A stretch of DNA of 64,000 nucleotides from Spirosoma fluviale (GCA_945906795.1 CAMDRO010000008.1:1-64000), one strand, 5' to 3'; shown: positions 1 through 8,220, counted from the first letter of the stretch. Program-made: numbers and translations. Notes: generated from the letters alone by a model not told the origin.

Positions 1-132
1 GGAACCCATTCTGAAGTATTCACCAAACAAGTGGATGATGTGATTCACATTATCAATGGCATTGGGGGGAAAGGGATGACGACGAGTCCTGGATTTACTT
101 CTGAGTATATTCAAAAACTTTATCAGAAATAA
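1..132 (+). CDS. FAD-dependent oxidoreductase of phosphonate clusters, C-terminal end only
   Basis: An open frame runs in from the window edge and ends at TAA 130-132, leaving 43 residues. The segment GIGGKGMTTSPGF is typical of the C-terminus of glycine-oxidase/DAO-like flavoproteins, where a late GxGGxGxT segment contacts FAD. The closest family I recall is TIGR03364 (HpnW), which is found in phosphonate-degradation gene sets. The next co-directional genes, a PhnZ-type oxygenase and a DUF5690-like membrane protein, support that. The family is thought to oxidise the amine side of an aminophosphonate or its N-methyl derivative; the substrate here is unknown. The last 10 bases overlap the 3' end of the convergent acetyltransferase gene. 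Only the tail is visible, so the family call rests on one motif and on context. Confidence 0.6.
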   Translation, partial: GTHSEVFTKQVDDVIHIINGIGGKGMTTSPGFTSEYIQKLYQK

Positions 133-563
133 CAAGTGAATTTTTCATGAGAATTCTTGAAGCCCACAGCTTTATAAAATTCGTGTGCATTCACTCTGCG
201 TTTATTCGAAGTTACTTCTATGGATTTTATATCGAAAGGTTTTAATGCTTCTCGAACTTGGTTGATTAATAACTGGCCTATCCCCTTTCCTTGATACGTT
301 TGAGTGACTATTAATTCCTCAATCTCATACACTAATCCTTCGTGGTGTAATAATAATTGGCCCAAACAACTGATAAAACCAATGATTTCTTGTTGGCCAT
401 TTTCAGCAGCAAAAAATAGCGCATTTTCTCTAAGTAAGTAATGCTTGAAAATACGCTGAAAAACTAGGGGGTCTGAAATACGATTTTCTAGTTCATCCAA
501 TAAAGTTCGAATAGCATTTTCATCGGTTTCAATCACTTTTCGAATGTTGACTACTGCTTTCAT
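123..563 (-). CDS. phnO: PhnO-like aminoalkylphosphonate N-acetyltransferase (GNAT family)
   Basis: A 146-residue GNAT acetyltransferase. The acetyl-CoA pyrophosphate loop is Q91-G-K-G-I-G96, preceded by the beta-4 segment EIEELIV (80-86). The C-terminal half (VTSNKRRVNAHEFY, then GF..SHEKFT) closely follows what I recall of E. coli PhnO, including EIQELVV, STNVKRHDAHRFY and SHFRFT; the length also fits (144 residues). PhnO acetylates aminomethyl-, 1-aminoethyl- and 2-aminoethylphosphonate. The neighbouring phosphonate genes strengthen the call. It is convergent with the FAD oxidoreductase and divergent from the phnZ unit, so it is transcribed apart from them. The alternative is a GNAT of another substrate class. 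Confidence 0.68.
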   Translation of the reverse strand: MKAVVNIRKVIETDENAIRTLLDELENRISDPLVFQRIFKHYLLRENALFFAAENGQQEIIGFISCLGQLLLHHEGLVYEIEELIVTQTYQGKGIGQLLINQVREALKPFDIKSIEVTSNKRRVNAHEFYKAVGFKNSHEKFTCYF

Positions 564-573
564 TTTACGAAAT

Positions 574-590
574 TGTTAAGGACTCTTAAA
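574..590. promoter_or_regulatory. Candidate Pho-box-like element between phnO and phnZ
   Basis: The sequence TGTTAAGGACTCTTAAA shares its first nine bases with the reverse complement of the element at 7984-8000 (TGTTAAGGAATTGTTAA) and keeps the 11-base repeat period, although the second half-repeat is degenerate. It ends 76 bases before the phnZ ATG and begins 11 bases from the phnO ATG. The role is inferred from likeness to the other two sites and from the phosphorus context. Confidence 0.3.
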
Positions 591-666
591 CAATACTAAA
601 ATAAATCTTAGAACTCTTCTTTCCCAGACTAATGCTTGCTAATTTACAAGCAAAATTTTGAATAAT

Positions 667-1212
667 ATGTCTGAGATCATAGAAAAAGTAGTGCATTTGT
701 TTGAAAATCATGGGGATTCGCAGTACGGAGGAGAGGCCGTAAGCCAATTGGAACATGCGTTACAGGCAGCACATTTCGCTGATGAAGCAGGTGAAAAGAA
801 AAGCATTATCGTCGCAGGCATTTTACATGACATAGGTCACTTGTTGCATCATTTACCTGATGACGCCCCAGAGAATGGGATAGATGATTTACATGAGAAT
901 TTAGCCAATGACTTTCTCCAGCAATATTTTACGCCAGAAGTAGTAGAGCCCGTTCGATTGCATGTGGCGGCAAAAAGATATTTATGTACGGTGGAGCCGG
1001 AATATCTAGACATTTTAAGTGAGCCATCCATCATCAGTTTAGGTTTACAGGGAGGTCCTATGTCGGCCGATGAATGTAAAGAGTTTGAAAAGAATCCATA
1101 TTATGCAGATGCGGTTAAATTAAGGCGATTCGATGATCAAGCCAAAATAGCCAATTTACAAGTAAAAGAATTATCTTTTTACGTTCCTTATTTGGAGTCT
1201 TTTGTTAAATGA
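667..1212 (+). CDS. phnZ: PhnZ-type HD-domain mixed-valence diiron oxygenase (phosphonate degradation)
   Basis: A 181-residue HD-domain protein. PhnZ enzymes cleave the C-P bond of 2-amino-1-hydroxyethylphosphonate, giving glycine and phosphate. The metal and substrate positions are all present at the right spacing: Y20 and E23 in YGGEAVSQLEHAL, H30, H54-D55 with H58 (LHDIGH), H76, H99, K103 (HVAAKRY) and D156. YGGE is the gating/substrate signature of the phosphonate-associated family (TIGR03276). I chose ATG 667; an in-frame TTG at 658 would add three residues. The stop TGA 1210-1212 overlaps the ATG of the next gene, implying translational coupling. The product probably works with the upstream FAD oxidoreductase. 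Which aminophosphonate it accepts cannot be read from sequence. Confidence 0.82.
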   Translation: MSEIIEKVVHLFENHGDSQYGGEAVSQLEHALQAAHFADEAGEKKSIIVAGILHDIGHLLHHLPDDAPENGIDDLHENLANDFLQQYFTPEVVEPVRLHVAAKRYLCTVEPEYLDILSEPSIISLGLQGGPMSADECKEFEKNPYYADAVKLRRFDDQAKIANLQVKELSFYVPYLESFVK

Positions 1213-2471
1213 GTTCCATTAAAAATCGAATAAATTTTTCTGGCAAGCTAATATTTACCCATCCATTATGGTCCATGGTAGCGGCTTTTGGTTGTTATTT
1301 TTGCGTATATGGGTTTAGAAAGCCATTTACTGCGGGTTTATACACAGACCAATTTTGGATAGGAATTCCCTGGAAATCGATCTTAATTTCTTCTCAGATA
1401 GCCGGCTACATGTTATCCAAATGGTGTGGAATATTCATCGTTTCAGGCATTTCGTGGGAAAAGAGAACACGAGCTATTCTGATTAGTATTCTTATCGCAG
1501 AGCTTGCTTTGGTAGGATTTGGCTTAGTCCCAAGGCCCTACAGTATTCTATTTTTAGTAATCAATGGATTGCCATTGGGGATGATTTTTGGCTACATTCA
1601 AGGCTTTTTGGAGGGCAAAAAAAATACCGAATTGTTTATAGCGGCATTGGGAAGTAGCTTTATATTAGCGGATGGCGTTTCTAAAACAGTGGGCACCTGG
1701 CTATTAAATATATCCATCGCTGAACATTGGATGCCTTCGTTGGCGGGCTTGATCTATACATTACCCTTTGTGTTTTTTGTATGGATGTTGACAAAAATTC
1801 CAAGGCCCACCGAGCAGGACAAGGAAGACCGAGCGGAAAGAACAGCCATGACTCAGAAAGATCGCATCGCGCTGATCAAAGAGTTGTGGCCCGGAATTCT
1901 ATGCATTAGTTTGTTGTATTTATTTGCTTCACTTTTGAGGGGAATTCGCTCTGATTTTGCCCCTGAAATATGGAAATATTTAGGTTTTGTTGGCAACGCC
2001 TCCATTTATTCTCAAACGGAAATTTGGGTCACCGCGGGGATATTAATTATCAATGGTAGCCTTGTATTAATCAAGAAAAACCACATCGCATTTTTTATCA
2101 GTATGTCAGCGATCGCAACAGGCTACCTATTTTTACTTATCGCAGGATTATGGGGGGTGAATCACCTTGATCCATTCTGGTTAATTGTGTTAACAGGGTT
2201 TGGTATCTATTTGCCATATTTAACGATAACCACCTCGGTTTTTGAGCGAATGATTGCCATCACTAGACATAAGGCGAATATTGGTTTTTTAATGTATATC
2301 GTGGACTCTATCGGGTACTTAGGCTACAACGTGTTGTTAATTATCACCGGTTTTATATTGCCCAATTTAAATCTGCCGTCTTTATTCTTCACTTGGATTG
2401 TGATCCTGGGAATTGCGGGTCTTATGATCAGCAGTTTATCGAGCCTTTATTTTTACAGAAGATTGAAATAA
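1209..2471 (+). CDS. DUF5690/MFS-like membrane protein, putative phosphonate-related transporter
   Basis: A 420-residue polytopic membrane protein with about 12 hydrophobic segments spread over its whole length. The N-terminal YGFRKPFTAG motif and overall pattern match what I recall of the DUF5690 family, which resembles organophosphate:phosphate-type MFS carriers (GlpT/UhpT also carry RKPF-like motifs after TM1). The start codon overlaps the phnZ stop by ATGA, so the two are translated together. From this position I infer import of an aminophosphonate or a related organophosphorus compound, or export of a product. No substrate has been assigned to the family as far as I know, and receptor or structural roles are not excluded. 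Confidence 0.6.
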   Translation: MSSIKNRINFSGKLIFTHPLWSMVAAFGCYFCVYGFRKPFTAGLYTDQFWIGIPWKSILISSQIAGYMLSKWCGIFIVSGISWEKRTRAILISILIAELALVGFGLVPRPYSILFLVINGLPLGMIFGYIQGFLEGKKNTELFIAALGSSFILADGVSKTVGTWLLNISIAEHWMPSLAGLIYTLPFVFFVWMLTKIPRPTEQDKEDRAERTAMTQKDRIALIKELWPGILCISLLYLFASLLRGIRSDFAPEIWKYLGFVGNASIYSQTEIWVTAGILIINGSLVLIKKNHIAFFISMSAIATGYLFLLIAGLWGVNHLDPFWLIVLTGFGIYLPYLTITTSVFERMIAITRHKANIGFLMYIVDSIGYLGYNVLLIITGFILPNLNLPSLFFTWIVILGIAGLMISSLSSLYFYRRLK

Positions 2472-2591
2472 TATTAGTTTATTTATCTCTGGCGAATTTT
2501 ATGATCATGAAGTTGTCTGACGAAAGCTGAATTATTTTGAAATTATAGTAAATTAGAATTTGAATTAATTCCCAAGCAAATAAAAACAAGA

Positions 2592-2630
2592 AATGCCGAG
2601 AGGAAACCCCGCGGCATTATCTTTAATACA
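2592..2630 (-). terminator. Intrinsic terminator of the small lipoprotein gene
   Basis: Inverted repeat AATGCCG (2592-2598) and CGGCATT (2612-2618) with extra G-C pairing inside the loop. Read on the minus strand it is followed by a T-rich tract (TTGTTTTTATTT). It lies 26 bases beyond the stop of the lipoprotein gene. Confidence 0.6.
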
Positions 2631-2643
2631 CCAATATAAAATT

Positions 2644-3192
2644 TTAAAGGGCTCCAGTAGATACCCAAGTATTTTTCTTTTTATCGTAAGTCAAATATTT
2701 ATCCGGCCATTCGACGTAATGTTTCATTGGCATATATTCGTCTAAGTTTCCTTTCTTCACTAATTCTGTGAAAAGAAATGAGCCGCGTTCTTCTACTAAC
2801 TCCTCTGAAAAATGAGGTGTGTTGACCACCTCCTCAAAATTCTCAGGCATAAGGCTTCCATCTTTTAACCTAAACTTACCAACAACACCGCGGCGCAAAC
2901 TTTTTAAATTCGCCACTGGCCTACTCAATAAAAAATAACATTCTCCATTTTCCATTTTTGTCAATTTGACAAAGTGATATAATGGCAATCGGCTGACATA
3001 TTCAGCCCTAAATTTCTTTTGAAACCTGTTGTCAAGGTTTCCATAAGTTGCATTTTCCGAGACGAAGGTTATCACATTGGTTAACAACGTATCTCGCTCA
3101 GCATCAGAGAAATAATATTCTGCTTCATCTTTAGAATGACAAGCTGAAAATATAAACAAACTGATGAATATTGGTGCAAGTATTTTTTTCAT
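2644..3192 (-). CDS. Small lipoprotein of unknown function downstream of the beta-helix lipoprotein
   Basis: 182 residues with a lipoprotein signal peptide (hydrophobic stretch 4-17, lipobox FSAC, Cys18), so it is probably membrane-anchored. The mature part is soluble and mixed alpha/beta, with no repeat or enzymatic motif that I recognise. It follows the beta-helix lipoprotein gene on the same strand. A strong terminator hairpin (3205-3237) sits only 12 bases before its ATG, leaving no room for an independent promoter between them. Expression is therefore probably by read-through from the receptor/beta-helix unit. It may be an accessory subunit of that system, but its function is unknown. 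Confidence 0.7.
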   Translation of the reverse strand: MKKILAPIFISLFIFSACHSKDEAEYYFSDAERDTLLTNVITFVSENATYGNLDNRFQKKFRAEYVSRLPLYHFVKLTKMENGECYFLLSRPVANLKSLRRGVVGKFRLKDGSLMPENFEEVVNTPHFSEELVEERGSFLFTELVKKGNLDEYMPMKHYVEWPDKYLTYDKKKNTWVSTGAL

Positions 3193-3196
3193 TGGT

Positions 3197-3240
3197 GTAT
3201 AAAAAAAGGGGTCATCTGAATACCAGACGACCCCTTTGTG
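3197..3240 (-). terminator. Strong intrinsic terminator after the beta-helix lipoprotein gene
   Basis: A 9-bp stem AAAGGGGTC (3205-3213) / GACCCCTTT (3229-3237), extended inside by TCTG/CAGA. On the minus strand it is followed by an uninterrupted run of T. It lies 11-44 bases past the 586-residue lipoprotein stop and just before the next ATG, so it would act as an intercistronic attenuator. Confidence 0.8.
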
Positions 3241-3248
3241 TAAGCTTA

Positions 3249-5009
3249 CTATTTTAAATAAAGAACTGTGTTAGGCGCAAATTCAGCCCAAGTAGCAGTC
3301 CAATCTGTATCCTTGAAAGCACCTATATAATCCGTAGCAGTTGTACCAGTTAACGTTGGCAAAGCTGTACCAATTAATGACTCAGTTCCACCAGCAGCTA
3401 CTGTGAAAGTAGGACGGCCAGAAAGAGCCCAAAGATTAGACGATATACCTGTATTTGCAGTAGACGCTAAAATTTTATTTCCAGCTATCCCTTTAAACCA
3501 ATCAGTAGGAGTTTCTGTACCAATAAGAATAGAAACACTAGTAGCTGATTTTGCTAATTGCTCAACATTAGAAACAGCAACACCCAAACCGTAGATGTTT
3601 GTATTACCTCCAGCGAAACCTGTAGTTCCTCCATGAGAAGCAGTACCCGCAATCACCATGTTTTTAGTTACTAATTCACCATTTAAAGCATTTGCTTTAG
3701 CGTTACCTCTTTGGCTATCAATGTACAAACCTGTAGGATAACCCGTCATGAATGTATTGTAAATTTTGATCTTAGTGTTACGGCGCAATTGAGCTCCATT
3801 TTGGAAGTTCAAATCTACGAAAGATGTGTTATTAGCTCTTGGCCCTATGATAGATACATTAGCAAATATAGGTGCCGTAAATGGAGTATTTCCAGTTCCA
3901 TTACCATCATTATCTACCTCAAAACCATTTGAACCTGAACCATCTGCTAAGTTTCCATCACGGTATCCTAATGCAAATTGAACTGTACCTGTCCAACCGA
4001 AATCGCAATCGAAATCATCATCTGTACCTTTATAAGCGATTAAATATTTACCATTAACTGTTCCACCGAACCACTCAAATGAATCATCTAAACCATAAGA
4101 AGCTTGAACATATTCTATAACGGTACCAGAACCAACTGATCCCATCGTTAATGTGTTAATCTCAGCATTAGGAATGATTGGAACACCCGCATACTCAATA
4201 CGTACATACTTTAAAGTTCCTGAATTATCATTATTTATAGTTCCACCGTGGAAACCTTTGTATGCACCTTCTAATTCGATGTTAGTACCTTGATTATTTA
4301 TAGCCTTACCACAAATAACAACTCCACCCCAGTCACCTGGATTACGTGCACCCACAGCTTGACCTGAAGTAAATACGATTGGCGCAGTAGCTGTACCGAT
4401 GGCATTTATTTTAGATCCACGATGCACAACTAAAGTACCTTTTGTTACGATATCACCGATAATAGTAGTTCCAGCTTCGATCGTTAAATTACCTATTTTA
4501 GTAACATTACCTGCAACTAACTCTTCACCCACGCGAACAAAACCTTTCAAGCGATAGATTTTATTGGCAGTCCAAGTTACATTACCTTCGATAATACCTT
4601 CCACGTCAACAATCGATTTTGGAGGGATAGCAGAAACTGTAACGGGAATAGCCAAAAAGGAAGATACCTGATTTTTAGCATCGGTTACTTGCAGTGTAAA
4701 ATTCACCGTCGTACCAGCCGTGCCATCAATCACATAATCTTTAACATACTCATACGTTTTTTCGCCTGTTAATACTTTTGAATCAAAAGCCGCACCATTT
4801 TTCAATACCGTGATTGACTTAATACCTGCAGGAGCATTGACCGTAGCTTTTACTTGAACAGTAGCACCTATGATACCCGCTAATGTACCGGATGAACTAA
4901 CTGAAGGAGCAGGAAAAACCTCTTCTTCTTTTTGACATGCTGTTAAAGTGACCAAGAAAATGGCCAAAATAGAAAGCAATTTGAACATGTTAATCTGTAA
5001 TTTTTTCAT
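3249..5009 (-). CDS. Secreted beta-helix lipoprotein paired with a TonB-dependent receptor
   Basis: 586 residues. The signal peptide has lipobox LTAC (Cys25), followed by an acidic QKEEE stretch as in surface-exposed Bacteroidota lipoproteins. Residues about 35-125 look like Ig-like/cadherin-type folds. From about 140 on there are Gly/Asn-rich, Ile/Val-rich turns (e.g. GDIVTKGTLVVHRGSKI, GDWGGVVICGKA, DNDGNGTGNTPF) typical of right-handed parallel beta-helices. It is 38 bases downstream of the TonB receptor, where a SusD would sit in a glycan system; there is no SusD here. This two-gene arrangement is widespread in Bacteroidota, and I recall similar pairs responding to phosphate limitation. 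A surface substrate-capture role is inferred and the ligand is unknown. Confidence 0.7.
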   Translation of the reverse strand: MKKLQINMFKLLSILAIFLVTLTACQKEEEVFPAPSVSSSGTLAGIIGATVQVKATVNAPAGIKSITVLKNGAAFDSKVLTGEKTYEYVKDYVIDGTAGTTVNFTLQVTDAKNQVSSFLAIPVTVSAIPPKSIVDVEGIIEGNVTWTANKIYRLKGFVRVGEELVAGNVTKIGNLTIEAGTTIIGDIVTKGTLVVHRGSKINAIGTATAPIVFTSGQAVGARNPGDWGGVVICGKAINNQGTNIELEGAYKGFHGGTINNDNSGTLKYVRIEYAGVPIIPNAEINTLTMGSVGSGTVIEYVQASYGLDDSFEWFGGTVNGKYLIAYKGTDDDFDCDFGWTGTVQFALGYRDGNLADGSGSNGFEVDNDGNGTGNTPFTAPIFANVSIIGPRANNTSFVDLNFQNGAQLRRNTKIKIYNTFMTGYPTGLYIDSQRGNAKANALNGELVTKNMVIAGTASHGGTTGFAGGNTNIYGLGVAVSNVEQLAKSATSVSILIGTETPTDWFKGIAGNKILASTANTGISSNLWALSGRPTFTVAAGGTESLIGTALPTLTGTTATDYIGAFKDTDWTATWAEFAPNTVLYLK

Positions 5010-5047
5010 TGAAATTAATTGTTTAATTATTATTTATTTTGATAGAA

Positions 5048-7870
5048 CTATTTGTTAAATGGTGAAATCACCACACCTAAAGAAATTACTCTTCCTGGAA
5101 CATAAGACTGAATAATTTGATCTTTCCCTTTATCAAAATTATCATCTTGATTTCCGTCTTGTAATATATAATTGTCTTGATTTAATAAGTCCGTAACCCC
5201 TCCCTTAATCATAATCCATTTAGTAATTTCCTTCGAGAAATTTAAATCAACTACGTTTCTTGGCATTTCATACCAATCAGGATAAGGAGAACCAAAGTTA
5301 TTTCCTACAGCAAAGATTCGCTTGCCAATCACATTGTAATTAATATTTAATTGAAAGCCTTTTTTGGTGTCACTATAATTCAAACCTGCATTGATAATAT
5401 ACGGGGATTGTCCTTGCAAAGGACGATTATCCGACTGCGTCACAGCGATCGATGGGTCTAATTTGACACGGCTATAGATATAGGTGGCATTAAAAACTAC
5501 ACTTGTTTTTCCAAAAAATGAATTAGGGCGATCGGCTCCTAAGCTCTTCCTCATTTCCGCTTCTAGACCTGTTGAGAATGCCGATTGTGCATTCGCAAAA
5601 TTTAAAATTGGATTAGATCCAGCTTCGAAAATTACCTCGATTGGATTCGTAAAACTTTTGTAGAATGCCGCTATACTAAATAGTTCTGAAGGAGTAGGGT
5701 AATTCTCAAAACGAAAATCAAAGTTTTGTATATCTGCGTTTTTCAAAGTTGGATTACCCGAAATCGAACGATTATTTACGAAATCATAAAAAGAGAAAGG
5801 GGCTAATTCTCTGAATTCTGGTCTATTTAATGTCTTCCCATAAGCCAAACGAAGCAACGATTTCTCTGTAAAGTTATAGGTCAAGTTGACGGATGGCAAT
5901 AAATCTAACCGAGAGTTATCATAGTTGATGGCCTTCCCTAACTGGTCAAAAGAATTAAGCTTTTGTGCATTTTGCTCCCCTCGTAATCCAGCAATGACAT
6001 TAAGCTTTTTACCCAAAGCAAAATTGGCCGATGCATAGGCCGCAATCAAATTGTTTGTAGCCTTATAGGAGTCATTTGGATTCGTTTGCTCATCGATGCG
6101 AATACCTGTCACCGTATTAAAATTGGATGGATTGAACAGTTGATCAATTGGCAACGTAGTCTGGAATGATGGAGTAGATTTCACATACCCTAAATTCCTT
6201 GCTCCAAAATTTCTAGTTTTATCTTCATAAAATAAACCAGCCTTTAGCTCCAATTCATTTCCTGAATCTTTCGCGCCGACAGCCACTTTCTTAATTAAGT
6301 TTAAGGCTGCTGTTTGCGCATGCTCATCCAAATTAATAAAGGTTCTTCCTAAAACAGACGTTTGAGCCGCACCGTTCGGAATTAATAAACTTAAATTAGA
6401 ACCATCAGCATTGTAGCGGAAACGCTTGTAATCAGGCTGATTACGGAAGGCTGAATTGTAGCCTAACATCCAATCCATTTTTAAGGTACCCTCTTGGAAT
6501 TCATGACGGCCTGTCAACTGACCCGTATAAATACCTCTGAACACTTGGTCAAATGAACGAATATCCCAAATGGATCCATTGTCAAATCCATAGCGCTGAA
6601 TGTATTGCGTATTGGCTAATGAATTGTATAAATTTTTAAACTCAATGACAGATCCTCCTACAAATCTGGCTGACCAGTTGGTAGAAACCCCCACACGCAA
6701 TCCATTACTATATTGCTTGTCCTTGAAATTAAAGACATTGTCGGCTTTTCCCGTACGCTCAATTTGCGAATATCCATATTCATTACGATCCATCTGAAAG
6801 GTTGTCCGTGAATTTGAATAATTAACAGCCGTAATATTGCCAATCACCGTTTCTCCCAAATTGAATTTAAAACCACCCGATAAGGAAGCTCTCATATCTG
6901 GCAATGCACTTGCTTTATCTGCTACCCAAATATTTTTCAATGAAGCGCCCGCCACATCGCGAGCCGTTCCTGTCAAACTAATTAATTCCGAACGAGAAGC
7001 AGGGAAGAATTTAGGTAAGTTGAAATACCCTTGATCAAAACCTGACCAAGCCATATTAGAGTTTTTAGAGGCATAAAAATCAGCTCCTGTGGTCCCATCA
7101 CGATAAGAACTCGAAACATCTAAGGTTAAGAAATTATTTTCAGGAATCGATTTCGTGAAAATCTTCACTACTCCTCCAGCAAACTCGCCTGAGATTTCGG
7201 CCGAAGGTGATTTAAATACCAAAATACGATCTATCTGGCCAGCTGGAATAATGTCAAATGAAAAAGAACGTACATCCGTTTCCATGGATGGAGCGAAAGC
7301 ATTATTCAATTGAACCGTATTGTATCGCTCATTTAAACCACGGATATTGATGAAACGCTCTCCAAAAATAGTAACTCCAGGAACACGCTTAACAACCTCT
7401 GCCGCAGTACGATCTAAAGTCTTCGTGATTTGTGCGGCAGAAATTCCACTAACGACCAACTGAGCTACCTTAATTTCAGAAATAACGGAGACTTCTGTAT
7501 TGGTCAGTCGCTGAGCGACTACTTTAACTTCGGCTAACGTTGACGATTCTTCCGCAATGGTCAAATTCAAGTCAGTCACTTGGTCTGCCTCTACTTTCAC
7601 ATTTTCATAGATTTTTGATTGATATCCTACAAAAGAAATCTTTAATGAATAAGTGCCGACGGCTAATTTTCCAAAACTGAAAAAACCATTAATGTCTGTG
7701 GCAGCTCCTTTTGTAGAACCTTGTATTAATACAGTAGCTCCAATGATATCTTCTTTGGACTTTACATCTTTAATAGTTCCTCTAATAACCCCTGTTTGTT
7801 GGGCAAAAGATGCGATAGAAAGAAATAAGAAGACGAGTAAAAAGTAGACGCGTTGATTCAATAAAAACAT
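5048..7870 (-). CDS. TonB-dependent outer-membrane receptor with CarboxypepD-reg domain
   Basis: 940 residues from ATG 7870; a TTG-initiated extension to 7903 is less likely because the signal peptide (MFLLNQRVYFLLVFL..SFAQQ) starts at this ATG. Domains in order: signal peptide to about residue 24, CarboxypepD-reg-like beta-sandwich (about 27-105, GTIKDVKSKEDIIGATV to FVGYQSK), plug (about 130-240, with VPGVTIFGERFINIRGL), then a 22-strand barrel to the C-terminus. It should import a ligand across the outer membrane using TonB/ExbBD, with the adjacent lipoprotein as likely partner. It is not SusC-like in context because no SusD follows. Substrate is unknown. An upstream Pho-box-like element and nearby phosphonate genes suggest a phosphorus source. 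Confidence 0.88.
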   Translation of the reverse strand: MFLLNQRVYFLLVFLFLSIASFAQQTGVIRGTIKDVKSKEDIIGATVLIQGSTKGAATDINGFFSFGKLAVGTYSLKISFVGYQSKIYENVKVEADQVTDLNLTIAEESSTLAEVKVVAQRLTNTEVSVISEIKVAQLVVSGISAAQITKTLDRTAAEVVKRVPGVTIFGERFINIRGLNERYNTVQLNNAFAPSMETDVRSFSFDIIPAGQIDRILVFKSPSAEISGEFAGGVVKIFTKSIPENNFLTLDVSSSYRDGTTGADFYASKNSNMAWSGFDQGYFNLPKFFPASRSELISLTGTARDVAGASLKNIWVADKASALPDMRASLSGGFKFNLGETVIGNITAVNYSNSRTTFQMDRNEYGYSQIERTGKADNVFNFKDKQYSNGLRVGVSTNWSARFVGGSVIEFKNLYNSLANTQYIQRYGFDNGSIWDIRSFDQVFRGIYTGQLTGRHEFQEGTLKMDWMLGYNSAFRNQPDYKRFRYNADGSNLSLLIPNGAAQTSVLGRTFINLDEHAQTAALNLIKKVAVGAKDSGNELELKAGLFYEDKTRNFGARNLGYVKSTPSFQTTLPIDQLFNPSNFNTVTGIRIDEQTNPNDSYKATNNLIAAYASANFALGKKLNVIAGLRGEQNAQKLNSFDQLGKAINYDNSRLDLLPSVNLTYNFTEKSLLRLAYGKTLNRPEFRELAPFSFYDFVNNRSISGNPTLKNADIQNFDFRFENYPTPSELFSIAAFYKSFTNPIEVIFEAGSNPILNFANAQSAFSTGLEAEMRKSLGADRPNSFFGKTSVVFNATYIYSRVKLDPSIAVTQSDNRPLQGQSPYIINAGLNYSDTKKGFQLNINYNVIGKRIFAVGNNFGSPYPDWYEMPRNVVDLNFSKEITKWIMIKGGVTDLLNQDNYILQDGNQDDNFDKGKDQIIQSYVPGRVISLGVVISPFNK

Positions 7871-7900
7871 GTTTTTATAATATTGGTGAGAATTAATACA

Positions 7901-7908
7901 CAAAAATA
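7901..7908 (-). promoter_or_regulatory. -7 element for the TonB receptor gene, lacking a TTG -33 box
   Basis: On the minus strand the sequence is TATTTTTG, an exact TAnnTTTG. It would start transcription about 25 bases before ATG 7870. No TTG is found 18-21 bases upstream, which is what an activator-dependent promoter would look like. A degenerate TGTTAA-N5-TAAAAA repeat lies at 7920-7936, next to it. Confidence 0.42.
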
Positions 7909-7983
7909 ATTCACTCAGCTTTTTAAATGATTAACATAGCATTAGTCGTGCATTAATAAATCATTAAAAAAAACGACTTTTTG

Positions 7984-8000
7984 TTAACAATTCCTTAACA
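7984..8000. promoter_or_regulatory. Candidate Pho-box: TTAACA direct repeat with 11-base period
   Basis: TTAACA-ATTCC-TTAACA: two identical hexamers, one DNA turn apart, the geometry of PhoB/PhoP-type response-regulator sites. It is 113 bases upstream of the TonB receptor ATG. Fifteen bases (TTAACAATTCCTTAA) recur exactly upstream of the PiT phosphate transporter at 19344. Read towards the receptor it is TGTTAA-GGAAT-TGTTAA. Binding by a PhoB homologue is inferred. Confidence 0.42.
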
Positions 8001-8140
8001 TTAAAATCGTGCCAATGACCAAGGTCTCTTGAAGCTGTTATTAGCTAGAAATCAAAAATCCATTTTTTGTACAATTCAAAGAAATATAATTTTTTAAAGA
8101 GGAACTTTCTTGGAAAATTTAAATTTTATGCGGATTTAAC

Positions 8141-8169
8141 TTGTTGTTAATCCAAGAAGACTAGTTTTG
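8141..8169 (+). promoter_or_regulatory. Promoter of the small secreted protein gene
   Basis: TTG (8141-8143), an 18-base spacer, then TAGTTTTG (8162-8169), matching the Bacteroidota housekeeping consensus. Transcription would begin near 8175, giving a leader of about 45 bases containing a small hairpin CGGAA/TTCCG (8180-8193). In the rest of the 350-base gap 7871-8220 I see only the receptor-side elements listed separately. Confidence 0.6.
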
Positions 8170-8220
8170 ATTCAACAAACGGAAATAATTCCGCCTAAGT
8201 TTTTTTAAATAAATACGTTT

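Noticed and set aside
7871-7903. TTG-initiated extension of the TonB receptor
   Set aside because: The signal peptide begins at the ATG at 7870, and the extension overlaps the predicted -7 element.
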